From the NCBI GenBank assembly GCA_004556705.1, contig SFGA01000044.1, positions 1 through 23,436 of the forward strand: DNA of 23,436 bases. Direction: 5' to 3'. Shown here piece by piece: positions 1-7,297 of this stretch. The first letter of the stretch is position 1. Each line of letters opens with the position of its first letter. The DNA is from Ruminococcus sp. (GTDB taxonomy: Bacteria > Bacillota > Clostridia > Oscillospirales > Acutalibacteraceae). The notes beneath the pieces were generated by a model that worked only from the letters and a program-made list of their open reading frames with translations, had not been told where the DNA came from and ran no database searches. A program made the translations under genes and the position numbers.

Positions 1-15
1 TTTTGGTCGTCCCAT
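1..15 (-). CDS. Start of an unidentified gene running off the left edge
   Basis: Only five codons are visible, reading M-G-R-P-K from an ATG at 13-15. The minus strand has GAGGAG about ten bases upstream, a plausible ribosome binding site. A second ATG sits almost on top of that site (24-26) in a different frame and is too close to it to be the likely start. The gene follows the terminator at 46-86, so it is probably a separate unit from the GH3 gene. An M-G-R-P-K start is common in DNA-binding regulators, but five residues do not support a function. Confidence 0.3.
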
Positions 16-45
16 ATCTTTTCATCTCCTCTTTCTCATTTTAAC

Positions 46-86
46 ACAAAAAATGATGGTAGACACTTTTTTGTGTCTACCATCAT
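46..86 (-). terminator. Intrinsic terminator after the GH3 gene
   Basis: A perfect 14-bp stem (53-66 pairs with 73-86, ATGATGGTAGACAC and its complement) surrounds a loop of six identical bases. On the minus strand it is followed by a run of T (complement of 48-52). It lies 48 bases past the GH3 stop and before the next possible start at 15. On the plus strand no gene points into it. Confidence 0.8.
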
Positions 87-134
87 TATATCATTTTACT
101 TTCAAAACGAAAGAGTGCCTTATTTTTATTGATA

Positions 135-2585
135 TTATATTTGTTTAAGTCTGCCGAGCTTTTTAATTCCGCCGCCGAAGAGGAAGCCGCCGATAATCTT
201 ACCGAGACCTCTCCAGAACTTATCCTCATCAAGAATGAGAAGCAAGCCGTCAGCCATTTTCGGACTGAATATGCCGAAGCTCATTGAAATAAAGTTCTTA
301 ATGGGTGTCTGTACCGCTACTGCACCCATCATTGTGTCCTCGCCGAGCATCTTCAGGAGCTTTCTGTAAATTCTGCCGCCCCACTTGCCGTCCTTAGCGT
401 CCTCAATGGTGTTGAGGTAGTTAAGCGGCTGGCTCTTATCACGAACCGAAGGGGGAATTTCATGACCGAGAACAGCCGTGAATTCTTCGTCGGAAACATT
501 CATAATGTCTGCACCGTAGTATGACGGAGCCATCTTATGATAATCGGGAACAGCGTAAGCAACTGTCGATTCAACGTTGAGCGAAGCCTCAAGTCTAATA
601 TCACGGCTTGACGCACCGACCAAAATCTTGAACTCGCCCGACTCAACCTGCCAATCGTGAGCGTCAACATTGTAGAACGCAAACGCACGCTTTTCAAGGT
701 CGATTGAAACCTCTTTTTCCTCGCCTGCTTTAAGGAATACCTTCTTAAAGCCCTTTAATTCTTTAACAGGTCTGTAAATTGTCGATTCAACATCCGAAAC
801 ATAAAGCTGTGCAACCTCTGCGCCGTCTCTTGAACCTGTGTTCTTAACCTTAAAGGTAACTGTAACGGTGTCTGTGTCCTTTATGCTGTCAGCCGACAAC
901 TTAATGTCGCTGTATTCAAAGGTTGTGTAGGAAAGACCGTGACCGAACGGGAAACGAACTGCCTTGTTTGCGGTATCATAATATCTGTAACCTACATAAA
1001 TGCCCTCTCTGTACTCAACCGAAACAGGAGTGCCGGGGAAGTAGTTAGCACTTGAATTGTCCTCAAGAGCGATGGGATATGTCTCCGAAAGCTTACCCGA
1101 GGGGTTAACGTCGCCGAAGAGAATATCGCAAACAGCACTGCCTGCCGCCTGACCTGTAAGGAACTCGTTAAGAATAGCGGGAACCTCGTCAGCCCACGGC
1201 ATTTCAACCGAAGAGCCGCCCGAAAGTACAACTACAACATTCTTGTTGACCTTGAGAACCTCCTCAACAAGTCTGTTGTGAAGCGGAGGAATACCGAGGT
1301 GCTTTCTGTCGTTACCCTCTGTCTCAAATTCGTCTGTAAGACCGATAAAGAGAACTGCAACCTCTGCATTCTTTGCCTTTTCAACAGCCTCTTTAACAAA
1401 TGTATCGTCAGAAATCTTATTCTTCTTTTCGGTTGAATAGCCCTGTGCATATTCAACGCTTACGCCCATTTCCTTAGTCATTGTGTCAAATGCATTGTCA
1501 AGGTCAATGGGGTTGATGAGTGATGAGCCTGCACCCTGATAACGGGGCTTCTTTGCCATCTCTCCGATAACGGCGATTTTAGCGTCCTTTTTAAGAGGAA
1601 GAAGATTGTTGTCGTTCTTCATAAGAACCATGCACTGACCTGCAATCTCTCTTGCAAGGCGGTGATGCTCCTTCGGGTCATAAGTGTATTCACCGAGTGT
1701 TGCAACCGACTTGTCAACCATATCAAGAATAAGGTCAACTGCGTGGTCGAGAACAGCAACGTCAAGTGAGCCGTCCTTTACAGCGTCGCAAATTTTCTGT
1801 GTGCCTGCGCCGCAGGATGAGGGCATTTCGATTTCCTGACCTGCGATAAGACCCGGAACTCTCTCGTTTTCAGCACCCCAGTCTGTTACAACAAGGTTTT
1901 CATAGCCCCAATCGTCACGGAGAACGTCTGTAAGAAGCCATTTATTTTCTGCGCAATAATGACCGTTAAGTCTTTCATAAGCGCACATTATTGTCCACGG
2001 CTGGGCCTTTTTAACGGCAATTTCAAACGGACGGAGATAAACCTCACGAAGCGTTCTTTCGTCCGCTACGGTGTTGACGGTCATACGTCTTGTCTCCTGA
2101 TTGTTTGCGGCATAGTGCTTGAGCGATGTGCCGATACCCTTTGACTGAACACCGTTGATAAACGAAGCTGCCATCTCGCCTGCAAGCTCGGGATCCTCCG
2201 AGAAATACTCAAAGTTTCTTCCGCAAAGGGGAGAACGCTTAATGTTGGTACCCGGTCCCAAAAGAACGGAAACTCTTTCCTTTCTGCACTCGTCGCCGAG
2301 AGCCTCGCCCATTCTTCTGATAAGGTCTGTATCCCATGAGCAAGCCGTAGCCGACGCCGTGGGGAAGCAGATAGCCGGAACGCCCTTGAGAAGGTCTGTT
2401 TCACCCTTCTTTGCAGCATCCGGATCGCCCTTTTTACGAATACCGTGAGGTCCGTCGTTAAGGCTTACCGATTTAATACCCAAACGGTCAACGGGCTGGC
2501 TGTGCCAATAATCAAGTCCGTCGCACATGCTCGCTTTTTCTTCAAGCGTCATTTTTGCGATTAAGTCTGCGTGTTTTAATGCCAT
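135..2585 (-). CDS. GH3 family beta-glucosidase/beta-xylosidase-type glycosidase, cytoplasmic
   Basis: 816 residues. It is a retaining exo-glycosidase of family 3, removing terminal beta-linked sugars from oligosaccharides. The N-terminal barrel shows the family landmarks: NDGPHGIR near residue 43, KHYAANNQE near 156, and the nucleophile Asp235 in VTDWGAENE. The second alpha/beta domain occupies roughly residues 330-540 (GAGSS, EGNDRKHLGIP), followed by a fibronectin III-like domain (about 555-670) with the usual GAEVAQLYVSD strand. The last 130 or so residues form an extra tail ending in a Gly-rich hydrophobic stretch. There is no signal peptide, so it should act on imported oligosaccharides. 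Start chosen at the ATG behind AAGGGAGGAT. It is a single-gene unit with promoter at 2633-2661 and terminator at 46-86. The exact substrate (glucosides, xylosides, others) cannot be read from the sequence. Confidence 0.93.
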   Translation of the reverse strand: MALKHADLIAKMTLEEKASMCDGLDYWHSQPVDRLGIKSVSLNDGPHGIRKKGDPDAAKKGETDLLKGVPAICFPTASATACSWDTDLIRRMGEALGDECRKERVSVLLGPGTNIKRSPLCGRNFEYFSEDPELAGEMAASFINGVQSKGIGTSLKHYAANNQETRRMTVNTVADERTLREVYLRPFEIAVKKAQPWTIMCAYERLNGHYCAENKWLLTDVLRDDWGYENLVVTDWGAENERVPGLIAGQEIEMPSSCGAGTQKICDAVKDGSLDVAVLDHAVDLILDMVDKSVATLGEYTYDPKEHHRLAREIAGQCMVLMKNDNNLLPLKKDAKIAVIGEMAKKPRYQGAGSSLINPIDLDNAFDTMTKEMGVSVEYAQGYSTEKKNKISDDTFVKEAVEKAKNAEVAVLFIGLTDEFETEGNDRKHLGIPPLHNRLVEEVLKVNKNVVVVLSGGSSVEMPWADEVPAILNEFLTGQAAGSAVCDILFGDVNPSGKLSETYPIALEDNSSANYFPGTPVSVEYREGIYVGYRYYDTANKAVRFPFGHGLSYTTFEYSDIKLSADSIKDTDTVTVTFKVKNTGSRDGAEVAQLYVSDVESTIYRPVKELKGFKKVFLKAGEEKEVSIDLEKRAFAFYNVDAHDWQVESGEFKILVGASSRDIRLEASLNVESTVAYAVPDYHKMAPSYYGADIMNVSDEEFTAVLGHEIPPSVRDKSQPLNYLNTIEDAKDGKWGGRIYRKLLKMLGEDTMMGAVAVQTPIKNFISMSFGIFSPKMADGLLLILDEDKFWRGLGKIIGGFLFGGGIKKLGRLKQI

Positions 2586-2605
2586 TATGTATCCTCCCTT
2601 AATAA

Positions 2606-2627
2606 ACGAAAACGATTTTATTTTCGT
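2606..2627. promoter_or_regulatory. Inverted repeat in the GH3 5' leader, possible LacI-type operator
   Basis: ACGAAAA (2606-2612) and TTTTCGT (2621-2627) form a 7-bp inverted repeat with an 8-base spacer. It lies between the -10 box and the GH3 ribosome binding site, where a repressor would block transcription. The left half includes AAAACGATTTT, which has the A/T-rich arms around CG typical of LacI/CcpA-family sites. Function is inferred from position and shape only. Confidence 0.4.
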
Positions 2628-2632
2628 AGTAT

Positions 2633-2661
2633 ATAATAAAACAAAATCAACATTCTTGCAA
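2633..2661 (-). promoter_or_regulatory. Vegetative promoter of the GH3 gene
   Basis: On the minus strand TTGCAA (2656-2661) and TATTAT (2633-2638) are separated by exactly 17 bases. Predicted transcription starts just upstream of the inverted repeat at 2606-2627. Confidence 0.6.
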
Positions 2662-2714
2662 GGGTTTTCAAGACATTTCTATCGGATTTGTACAAAAACA
2701 ACGGAATTTTATTA

Positions 2715-2752
2715 TAAAAAATCGGGAACGCATTAAATCAAGTACGCTCCCG
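2715..2752 (-). terminator. Terminator of the dpaAB operon
   Basis: On the minus strand CGGGAGCGTA pairs with TGCGTTCCCG (2723-2752, ten pairs with two G-T wobbles), followed by ATTTTTTAT. It sits 15 bases after the dpaB stop. Confidence 0.8.
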
Positions 2753-2767
2753 TCAAAAAGTTCTTAT

Positions 2768-3334
2768 TCAAAATATCATAGGCTCAAGCTGCTTACCCGT
2801 CAAAGCATTTTTAAGCGTTTCGGGTATCTTTTCAAAATCCGCAACCGTCGAGTTCGGTTTGTTTATGCAGTCGTCCTGCCTTAAAGGCACAAAATACATA
2901 TTTTTGGAATTCATAAGTAAGCCGATATTTTTAGCCGATGCGCCGAGTGCGTCATTTGTCGAAACAGCGATAATAACAGGTCTGTTATTTCTCAAATGAG
3001 CCTTGACGGCAAGCGTAACCGAGGTGTCGGTTATTCCGTTTGCAAGCTTTCCGAGCGTGTTTCCCGTGCAGGGTGCGACAACAAGTGCGTCAAGCATTTT
3101 TTTAGGACCTATCGGCTCGGCTGAATAAATCGTGTGTATAATTTCGTTGCCCGTGATTTCGGAAATTTCGTCCGTAAAAGCCTTTGCCTTTCCGAAACGG
3201 GTATCGGTTGAATATGCATTTTGCGACATTATCGGGATAACGTTATATCCCATCTCCTTTAGGACGGACATCTGCGGGATAACCTTAGAAAATGTGCAGA
3301 ACGAGCCGCACATTGCAAAGCCCACATTTACCAT
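2768..3334 (-). CDS. dpaB: Dipicolinate synthase subunit B
   Basis: 188 residues, close to the usual length of SpoVFB/DpaB. It is the flavoprotein-like subunit that works with DpaA to make dipicolinic acid from dihydroxy-tetrahydrodipicolinate in the mother cell. The acid is then moved into the spore core for heat resistance and dormancy. The flavoprotein-fold signature is clear: an N-terminal nucleotide loop (FAMCGSFCTF) and PCTGNTLGKLANGITD around residue 88, followed by TLAVKAHLRN. The ATG abuts the dpaA stop codon, and its strong AGGAGG site lies inside the end of dpaA, so the two are translationally linked. The asd and dapG genes that follow spoVF in Bacillus are absent here. Confidence 0.93.
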   Translation of the reverse strand: MVNVGFAMCGSFCTFSKVIPQMSVLKEMGYNVIPIMSQNAYSTDTRFGKAKAFTDEISEITGNEIIHTIYSAEPIGPKKMLDALVVAPCTGNTLGKLANGITDTSVTLAVKAHLRNNRPVIIAVSTNDALGASAKNIGLLMNSKNMYFVPLRQDDCINKPNSTVADFEKIPETLKNALTGKQLEPMIF

Positions 3335-4165
3335 TTACCTACCTCCTGAACAAATACTCTCTATTCTGTCCGCTATAAGAGCGCCTGCCTTCCTCGGACA
3401 GTATTTGCCGGGCAAAGACAACGCTCTGATAAGCTTTATTGAAAAGGCTTTCGCCGTATTTTCGTCTGCTCCGAACGGTGCGGAGGCAATATCGACAATA
3501 ACCGTGGATTTATCCGCTTCGGACAAAACCTTTTCGTTGAGTATTAAGGCGGGTACGGTATTGATAACAAGCCGATAATCCTTGATTTTATCGGGAAGAG
3601 CGTCGAGATAAAAGAAACTGTAAGCTTTATTCTTTGCCTCTTTTTCTGCTTGCTCGCTTCTTGCACATATAGAAAAATCGCAACTCTCTGCACACAATAA
3701 ATCTGCCGTCGCCCTCGCCGTTCTGCCGAAGCCCGTTATCACAGAACGCATATTGCGAAAGTCAATATCATTTTCCGAAAATACGTTCAAAAGAGCCTTT
3801 GCGGTAAGCACGGCGTTTTCATTTATCATTTCGCCGTCATAGTAGTCAAAAACCGCAACGCCTTTTTTAATAAACTCGGCTTTTAATTGAGGACTGACTA
3901 TTCCGCCGATTACCGTGTCGCCCTTTTCAAGGCAGGAAACAAGCGTTTTGAGACTTATTGGCTCATTTTCGCAATTCATATTTATATTTACGCCGTCCCG
4001 ACTCACAGGAAGCGGAAGAACAACCGTTTTGCCGTTCTCCGTGTGCGATAAAAGCTCCGTTTCGCTCTTACATTCACAAACGGAAAAGCCCTTGTCGGAC
4101 AGCTGCGTTTTTACCCATTCAAAGCGTTTATCGCCGCCGAGAATAATTATATTTTTCTTTTCCAT
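3335..4165 (-). CDS. dpaA: Dipicolinate synthase subunit A
   Basis: 276 residues from the chosen start, in line with SpoVFA/DpaA (just under 300). It carries the NAD(P)-binding Rossmann domain of dipicolinate synthase; the glycine loop is visible as VITGFGRTARATADLL near residue 142. An N-terminal ILGGDKRFEW segment is also typical of the family. The frame stays open to an ATG at 4216, but the start at 4163-4165 has GGAGG eight bases upstream, whereas the longer start would fall in the promoter region. It is the first gene of the dpaA-dpaB operon, diverging from murC. A sigma-K-like promoter candidate lies just upstream, which fits mother-cell expression. Confidence 0.93.
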   Translation of the reverse strand: MEKKNIIILGGDKRFEWVKTQLSDKGFSVCECKSETELLSHTENGKTVVLPLPVSRDGVNINMNCENEPISLKTLVSCLEKGDTVIGGIVSPQLKAEFIKKGVAVFDYYDGEMINENAVLTAKALLNVFSENDIDFRNMRSVITGFGRTARATADLLCAESCDFSICARSEQAEKEAKNKAYSFFYLDALPDKIKDYRLVINTVPALILNEKVLSEADKSTVIVDIASAPFGADENTAKAFSIKLIRALSLPGKYCPRKAGALIADRIESICSGGR

Positions 4166-4195
4166 ACGGCATACCTCCGTCTTAATTCTACAATA

Positions 4196-4223
4196 CATTC
4201 TATGAAAAGAAAACATTTATTGT
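4196..4223 (-). promoter_or_regulatory. Candidate sigma-K promoter of dpaAB
   Basis: On the minus strand the sequence reads AC (4222-4223), 17 bases, then CATAGAATG (4196-4204). The Bacillus sigma-K consensus is AC, 16-17 bases, CATANNNTA; only the last base differs. It lies about 30 bases ahead of the dpaA start. spoVF is sigma-K dependent in Bacillus subtilis. The match is short, so confidence is moderate. Confidence 0.45.
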
Positions 4224-4243
4224 GCCAATCGGTAAAATAGTGT

Positions 4244-4271
4244 TTGAATTTTTCTGATTTTGCAATATAAT
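4244..4271 (+). promoter_or_regulatory. Vegetative promoter of murC
   Basis: TTGAAT (4244-4249), a 16-base spacer, then a perfect TATAAT (4266-4271), in an A/T-rich stretch 42 bases before the murC start. Confidence 0.65.
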
Positions 4272-4312
4272 ATAATGTATAAAATATAAAATAATTTAAG
4301 CAGGTATTATAA

Positions 4313-5701
4313 ATGAGTAATATTTCCGAAGTTTTAAGAAACGCAAAAAGAATACATTTTATCGGCATAGGCGGAAGCGGTATGTGCCCTCTTGCCGAAA
4401 TTCTCCACGCAAAGGGTTATTCGCTTCAAGGCTCGGACAATAACGAGAGCTCAATCGTTGAGCGTATTCGCAAGCTCGGTATTCCCGTTATGATGGGACA
4501 AAAGGCCGAAAACATAAAGGGTGCGGATATGATAGTTTATTCCGCCGCAATTCAGCGTGGGAACGAAGAGCTGGAGGCTGCCCTTGCAAGCGGTATTCCG
4601 ACCTTTACAAGAGCAGAGCTTTTCGGCGAGGTAACGAAGCATTTTGACAACTGTGTCGGAATTTGCGGAACTCACGGCAAGACGACTACTACCTCAATGA
4701 CCGTTCAGGCAATGCTTTCGGCTGACCTTGATCCGTCTGCTGTTATGGGCGGCAAGCTTCCGCTTACGGACAGCTACGGCAGAGTGGGAAAGAGCGATAC
4801 GATTGTCTGTGAGGCGTGCGAATATGTCGATACATTTTTGCATCTTTTCCCGAATGTTGCGGTTATTCTCAACATTGACGAGGACCACATGGAATACTTC
4901 AAAACGCTCGACAATCTAATTTTGAGCTTCCATAAATTTGCCTGCCTTGCCAAAAGTGCGGTAATTTACAACGGCGACGACGAAAACACCCTGAAAGCTG
5001 TTGAGGGTATCGAGGGCAAGGATATGATTTCGTTCGGCTTCTCCGACAAAAACGATTACTACGCTGAAAATATCGAGTCTATAAACGGCGCATACACTCG
5101 CTTCGACGTTATGTACAAGGGCAAAAAGCTCGGCAGGCTTTCTCTTGCAGTACCCGGTGTTCACAATATTCTGAACGCACTCGCTTCAATCGCAAGCGCA
5201 ATATATTCGGGCGCAAAATTCGAGGCTTGCGTTGAGGGACTTGAAAGCTTTACGGGTGCAGGCAGACGCTTTGAAAAGCTCGGCACTTATTGCGGAATTG
5301 ACTTTATAGACGATTACGCTCATCATCCGGCAGAGCTTAAAGTTACGCTCGAAGCGGCTATGAAATTGGGATACAACACCGTGTGGGCGGTATTCCAGCC
5401 GTTCACCTATTCGAGAACGGTCTTGCACTTTGACGAGTTCGTGGACGTTCTCAAAATTCCCGACAGGTGCGTTATGACCGAGATTATGGGGTCGAGAGAA
5501 ACGAACACCTATGGAATTTACACCTCGCAGTTAGCCGAAAAAATTCCGAATTCCGTTTGGTTTAACACTCAAAAGGAGGTTGCCGATTACGTTGTTAAAA
5601 ACGCAAAGGCGGGCGACCTTGTGTTGACAATGGGCTGCGGAGATATTTACAAATCGGCACACATGATGATTGATATGTTAAAGGAAAAGGAAGCAAAATA
5701 A
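4313..5701 (+). CDS. murC: UDP-N-acetylmuramate--L-alanine ligase
   Basis: 462 residues, normal for MurC. It is the cytoplasmic ATP-dependent ligase that adds L-alanine to UDP-MurNAc, the first amino acid of the peptidoglycan stem. Visible motifs are the N-terminal UDP-binding loop HFIGIGGSGM (residues 15-24), the Mur ligase ATP loop GTHGKTTTT (119-127), the EACEYVDTFL segment, NIDEDHMEYF, and FIDDYAHHPAELK in the C-terminal domain. The start is the only good ATG after the promoter; the upstream CAGGTA is a weak ribosome binding site. It stands alone, ending at a bidirectional terminator. It is not in a dcw-type cell-wall cluster, which is common for murC in Clostridia. Confidence 0.97.
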   Translation: MSNISEVLRNAKRIHFIGIGGSGMCPLAEILHAKGYSLQGSDNNESSIVERIRKLGIPVMMGQKAENIKGADMIVYSAAIQRGNEELEAALASGIPTFTRAELFGEVTKHFDNCVGICGTHGKTTTTSMTVQAMLSADLDPSAVMGGKLPLTDSYGRVGKSDTIVCEACEYVDTFLHLFPNVAVILNIDEDHMEYFKTLDNLILSFHKFACLAKSAVIYNGDDENTLKAVEGIEGKDMISFGFSDKNDYYAENIESINGAYTRFDVMYKGKKLGRLSLAVPGVHNILNALASIASAIYSGAKFEACVEGLESFTGAGRRFEKLGTYCGIDFIDDYAHHPAELKVTLEAAMKLGYNTVWAVFQPFTYSRTVLHFDEFVDVLKIPDRCVMTEIMGSRETNTYGIYTSQLAEKIPNSVWFNTQKEVADYVVKNAKAGDLVLTMGCGDIYKSAHMMIDMLKEKEAK

Positions 5702-5710
5702 CATTGCAAT

Positions 5711-5747
5711 AAAAACGGAGTAACTTGAAAAAGCTACTCCGTTTTTT
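5711..5747. terminator. Bidirectional terminator between murC and the MATE gene
   Basis: AAAAACGGAGTA (5711-5722) pairs with TACTCCGTTTTT (5735-5746); the stem continues inside as CTT/AAG closing a GAAA loop after one mismatch. T runs follow on both strands, serving the convergent murC (plus) and MATE (minus) genes. Confidence 0.85.
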
Positions 5748-5748
5748 G

Positions 5749-7086
5749 TTATTTAAGCTCTTTTTTTCGAAGCCTTTGATAGATGAAGAATGATGCGACG
5801 GCGGTCAAGCCTTCTGCGACGGGGAAAGCGAAGAACACACCCTGTGCGCCCATTATCTTGCTCAAAACATAAGCCGCAGGAATGATAATCATAGCATATC
5901 TTGAGAAAGAAATTATTAGCGATTCAAGTCCTTTTCCGAGAGCCTCAAGCACACCGCAGCAGGTAACGGACATTGCCGAGAATATGAAACCTGTGCAGAT
6001 TATGTGAAGTGCCTTGACGCCGATTTGCACCGTGTCGGGATTTTCCGTAAAAAGTCCTATCATTTTGTCGGGAATGATAAACGAAAGTGCAACGCCCAAC
6101 GCCATAATACCCGAGGTCAACGCAAGCGAAGTGTTGAAAATCTTGCGTACTCTGCCGTTTTCGCCTGCGCCGTAGTTGAAGCTGACAAGCGGTCTGATGC
6201 CTTGAATAATTCCGTTCGCCGAAAGATAAATAAAGGTTTGAAGCTTATAATACGCACCGAGAACAAGCACATATTTATCCGAGAATGCAGCCAAAATTCC
6301 GTTGAGTGAGGAAATGAGAACTGACGGCAGCGCCATATTGAGCGAGGCGGGTATGCCGACTAAATAAAGCTTTTTCATAAGCTCTTTATTAAAGCTGATA
6401 TTTCTTTTTGAAAACGATACGGGCAACGGAGAAATAATGAGAGCCGCAACATAAGCCAAAAGCGTTACGCTCTGACCTATACCCGTAGCGTATGCCGCAC
6501 CCGACATTCCCATTTTAGGACAGCCTAACAAGCCGAAAATCATAATCGGGTCAAGCACGATATTTGTTATAAAGCCGAGCAGCATACAAACCATTGTGCT
6601 GTTCATTCTGCCGACTGCCTGAAACACCTTTTCAAGCGAAATGCCGAGCATAATCACAACCGAAAACAAGAACGCCCTGTTTGCATAGGCAAGTCCCATC
6701 TCGATAAGTTCTTCGTTATCCGTATACAATGACAAAAACCAACGCATACCAAAAATGCAAATTATCATAAGCAAAACGCCGTGCACCGCACTCAAAAGCA
6801 AGCCCGTTACAGCCGCTTCGTCGGCTTCTTTTTTTCTGCCTGCGCCGAGGCAATAGGCTATTCTTGCGTTCATACCTATTCCGAAGCCGACCGCAATCGC
6901 CGTCATAAGACTTTGCACGGGATAGACAAGCGAAAGTGCCGTCATTGCGTCCTCGCTTATTTTTGCGACAAAGTAGCTGTCAACGATATTATAAAGCGAG
7001 TTTACCGCCATTGACACCACCATTGGCAGCGACATTGAAATAACTAGCGGTAAAATTTTCTTTTCCTTCATAAAATTATTATCCAT
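5749..7086 (-). CDS. MATE family cation/drug antiporter (MepA-like)
   Basis: 445 residues, the normal size for a 12-helix MATE transporter, which exports cationic compounds in exchange for Na+ or H+. The N-terminus has the characteristic segment PLVISMSLPMVVSMAVNSLYNIVDSYFV (helix 1 region), and the second half repeats the bundle with PASLNMALPS. Helices are hydrophobic throughout, with short basic cytoplasmic loops (GRKKEADEAAVT). The start is the ATG behind GAGGTAAGAG. It is a single-gene unit with a perfect TTGACA-17-TATCAT promoter (7185-7213) and a leader that contains its own terminator, so expression is probably controlled by premature termination. Substrate is not evident from the protein; the leader hints at guanidinium-type cations. 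Confidence 0.93.
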   Translation of the reverse strand: MDNNFMKEKKILPLVISMSLPMVVSMAVNSLYNIVDSYFVAKISEDAMTALSLVYPVQSLMTAIAVGFGIGMNARIAYCLGAGRKKEADEAAVTGLLLSAVHGVLLMIICIFGMRWFLSLYTDNEELIEMGLAYANRAFLFSVVIMLGISLEKVFQAVGRMNSTMVCMLLGFITNIVLDPIMIFGLLGCPKMGMSGAAYATGIGQSVTLLAYVAALIISPLPVSFSKRNISFNKELMKKLYLVGIPASLNMALPSVLISSLNGILAAFSDKYVLVLGAYYKLQTFIYLSANGIIQGIRPLVSFNYGAGENGRVRKIFNTSLALTSGIMALGVALSFIIPDKMIGLFTENPDTVQIGVKALHIICTGFIFSAMSVTCCGVLEALGKGLESLIISFSRYAMIIIPAAYVLSKIMGAQGVFFAFPVAEGLTAVASFFIYQRLRKKELK

Positions 7087-7100
7087 CTCTTACCTCACAA

Positions 7101-7178
7101 CAAAAAAGCCACACAGAGCATCTCTGCGTGGCGAAAAAAGATTTCTCTTGAAAAATCCACTCCCGTTAGGGTTTTGTG
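7101..7178 (-). promoter_or_regulatory. Terminator-containing leader of the MATE gene; possible guanidine-IV (mepA-type) riboswitch
   Basis: Reading the minus strand from the predicted start (about 7178): first ACCCTAACGGGAGTGG, in which CCCTAACGGG (7162-7171) can form a small hairpin, then GATTT...AAATC, then an 11-bp terminator stem (GCCACGCAGAG with CTCTGTGTGGC, 7108-7132) and six T. GTGG at 7157-7160 can pair with the CCAC of the terminator's 5' arm, giving a competing antiterminator. A short ACGGG-containing leader with terminator, placed before a MATE pump, is the arrangement described for guanidine-IV riboswitches in Clostridia. The attenuator is directly visible; the ligand class is inferred from gene context and motif resemblance. 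Confidence 0.6.
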
Positions 7179-7184
7179 TTAAAG

Positions 7185-7213
7185 ATGATATCATAAGAAG
7201 CGTATTGTGTCAA
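7185..7213 (-). promoter_or_regulatory. Strong vegetative promoter of the MATE gene
   Basis: Minus strand: perfect TTGACA (7208-7213), 17-base spacer, TATCAT (7185-7190). It would be constitutively strong, consistent with control by the downstream leader terminator. Confidence 0.8.
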
Positions 7214-7234
7214 CCTAAAATATGCGATTGCTTA

Positions 7235-7263
7235 TTGCATAGGTTATAGTTTTCTGTTAAAAT
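7235..7263 (+). promoter_or_regulatory. Promoter of the GH2-GH30 operon
   Basis: TTGCAT (7235-7240), 17 bases, TAAAAT (7258-7263). Transcription would begin near 7270, which excludes the upstream in-frame ATG at 7262 and supports the start at 7298. Confidence 0.5.
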
Positions 7264-7297
7264 GATTTTCAAAGAACTAACGGAAAGAGGTGCAAAA

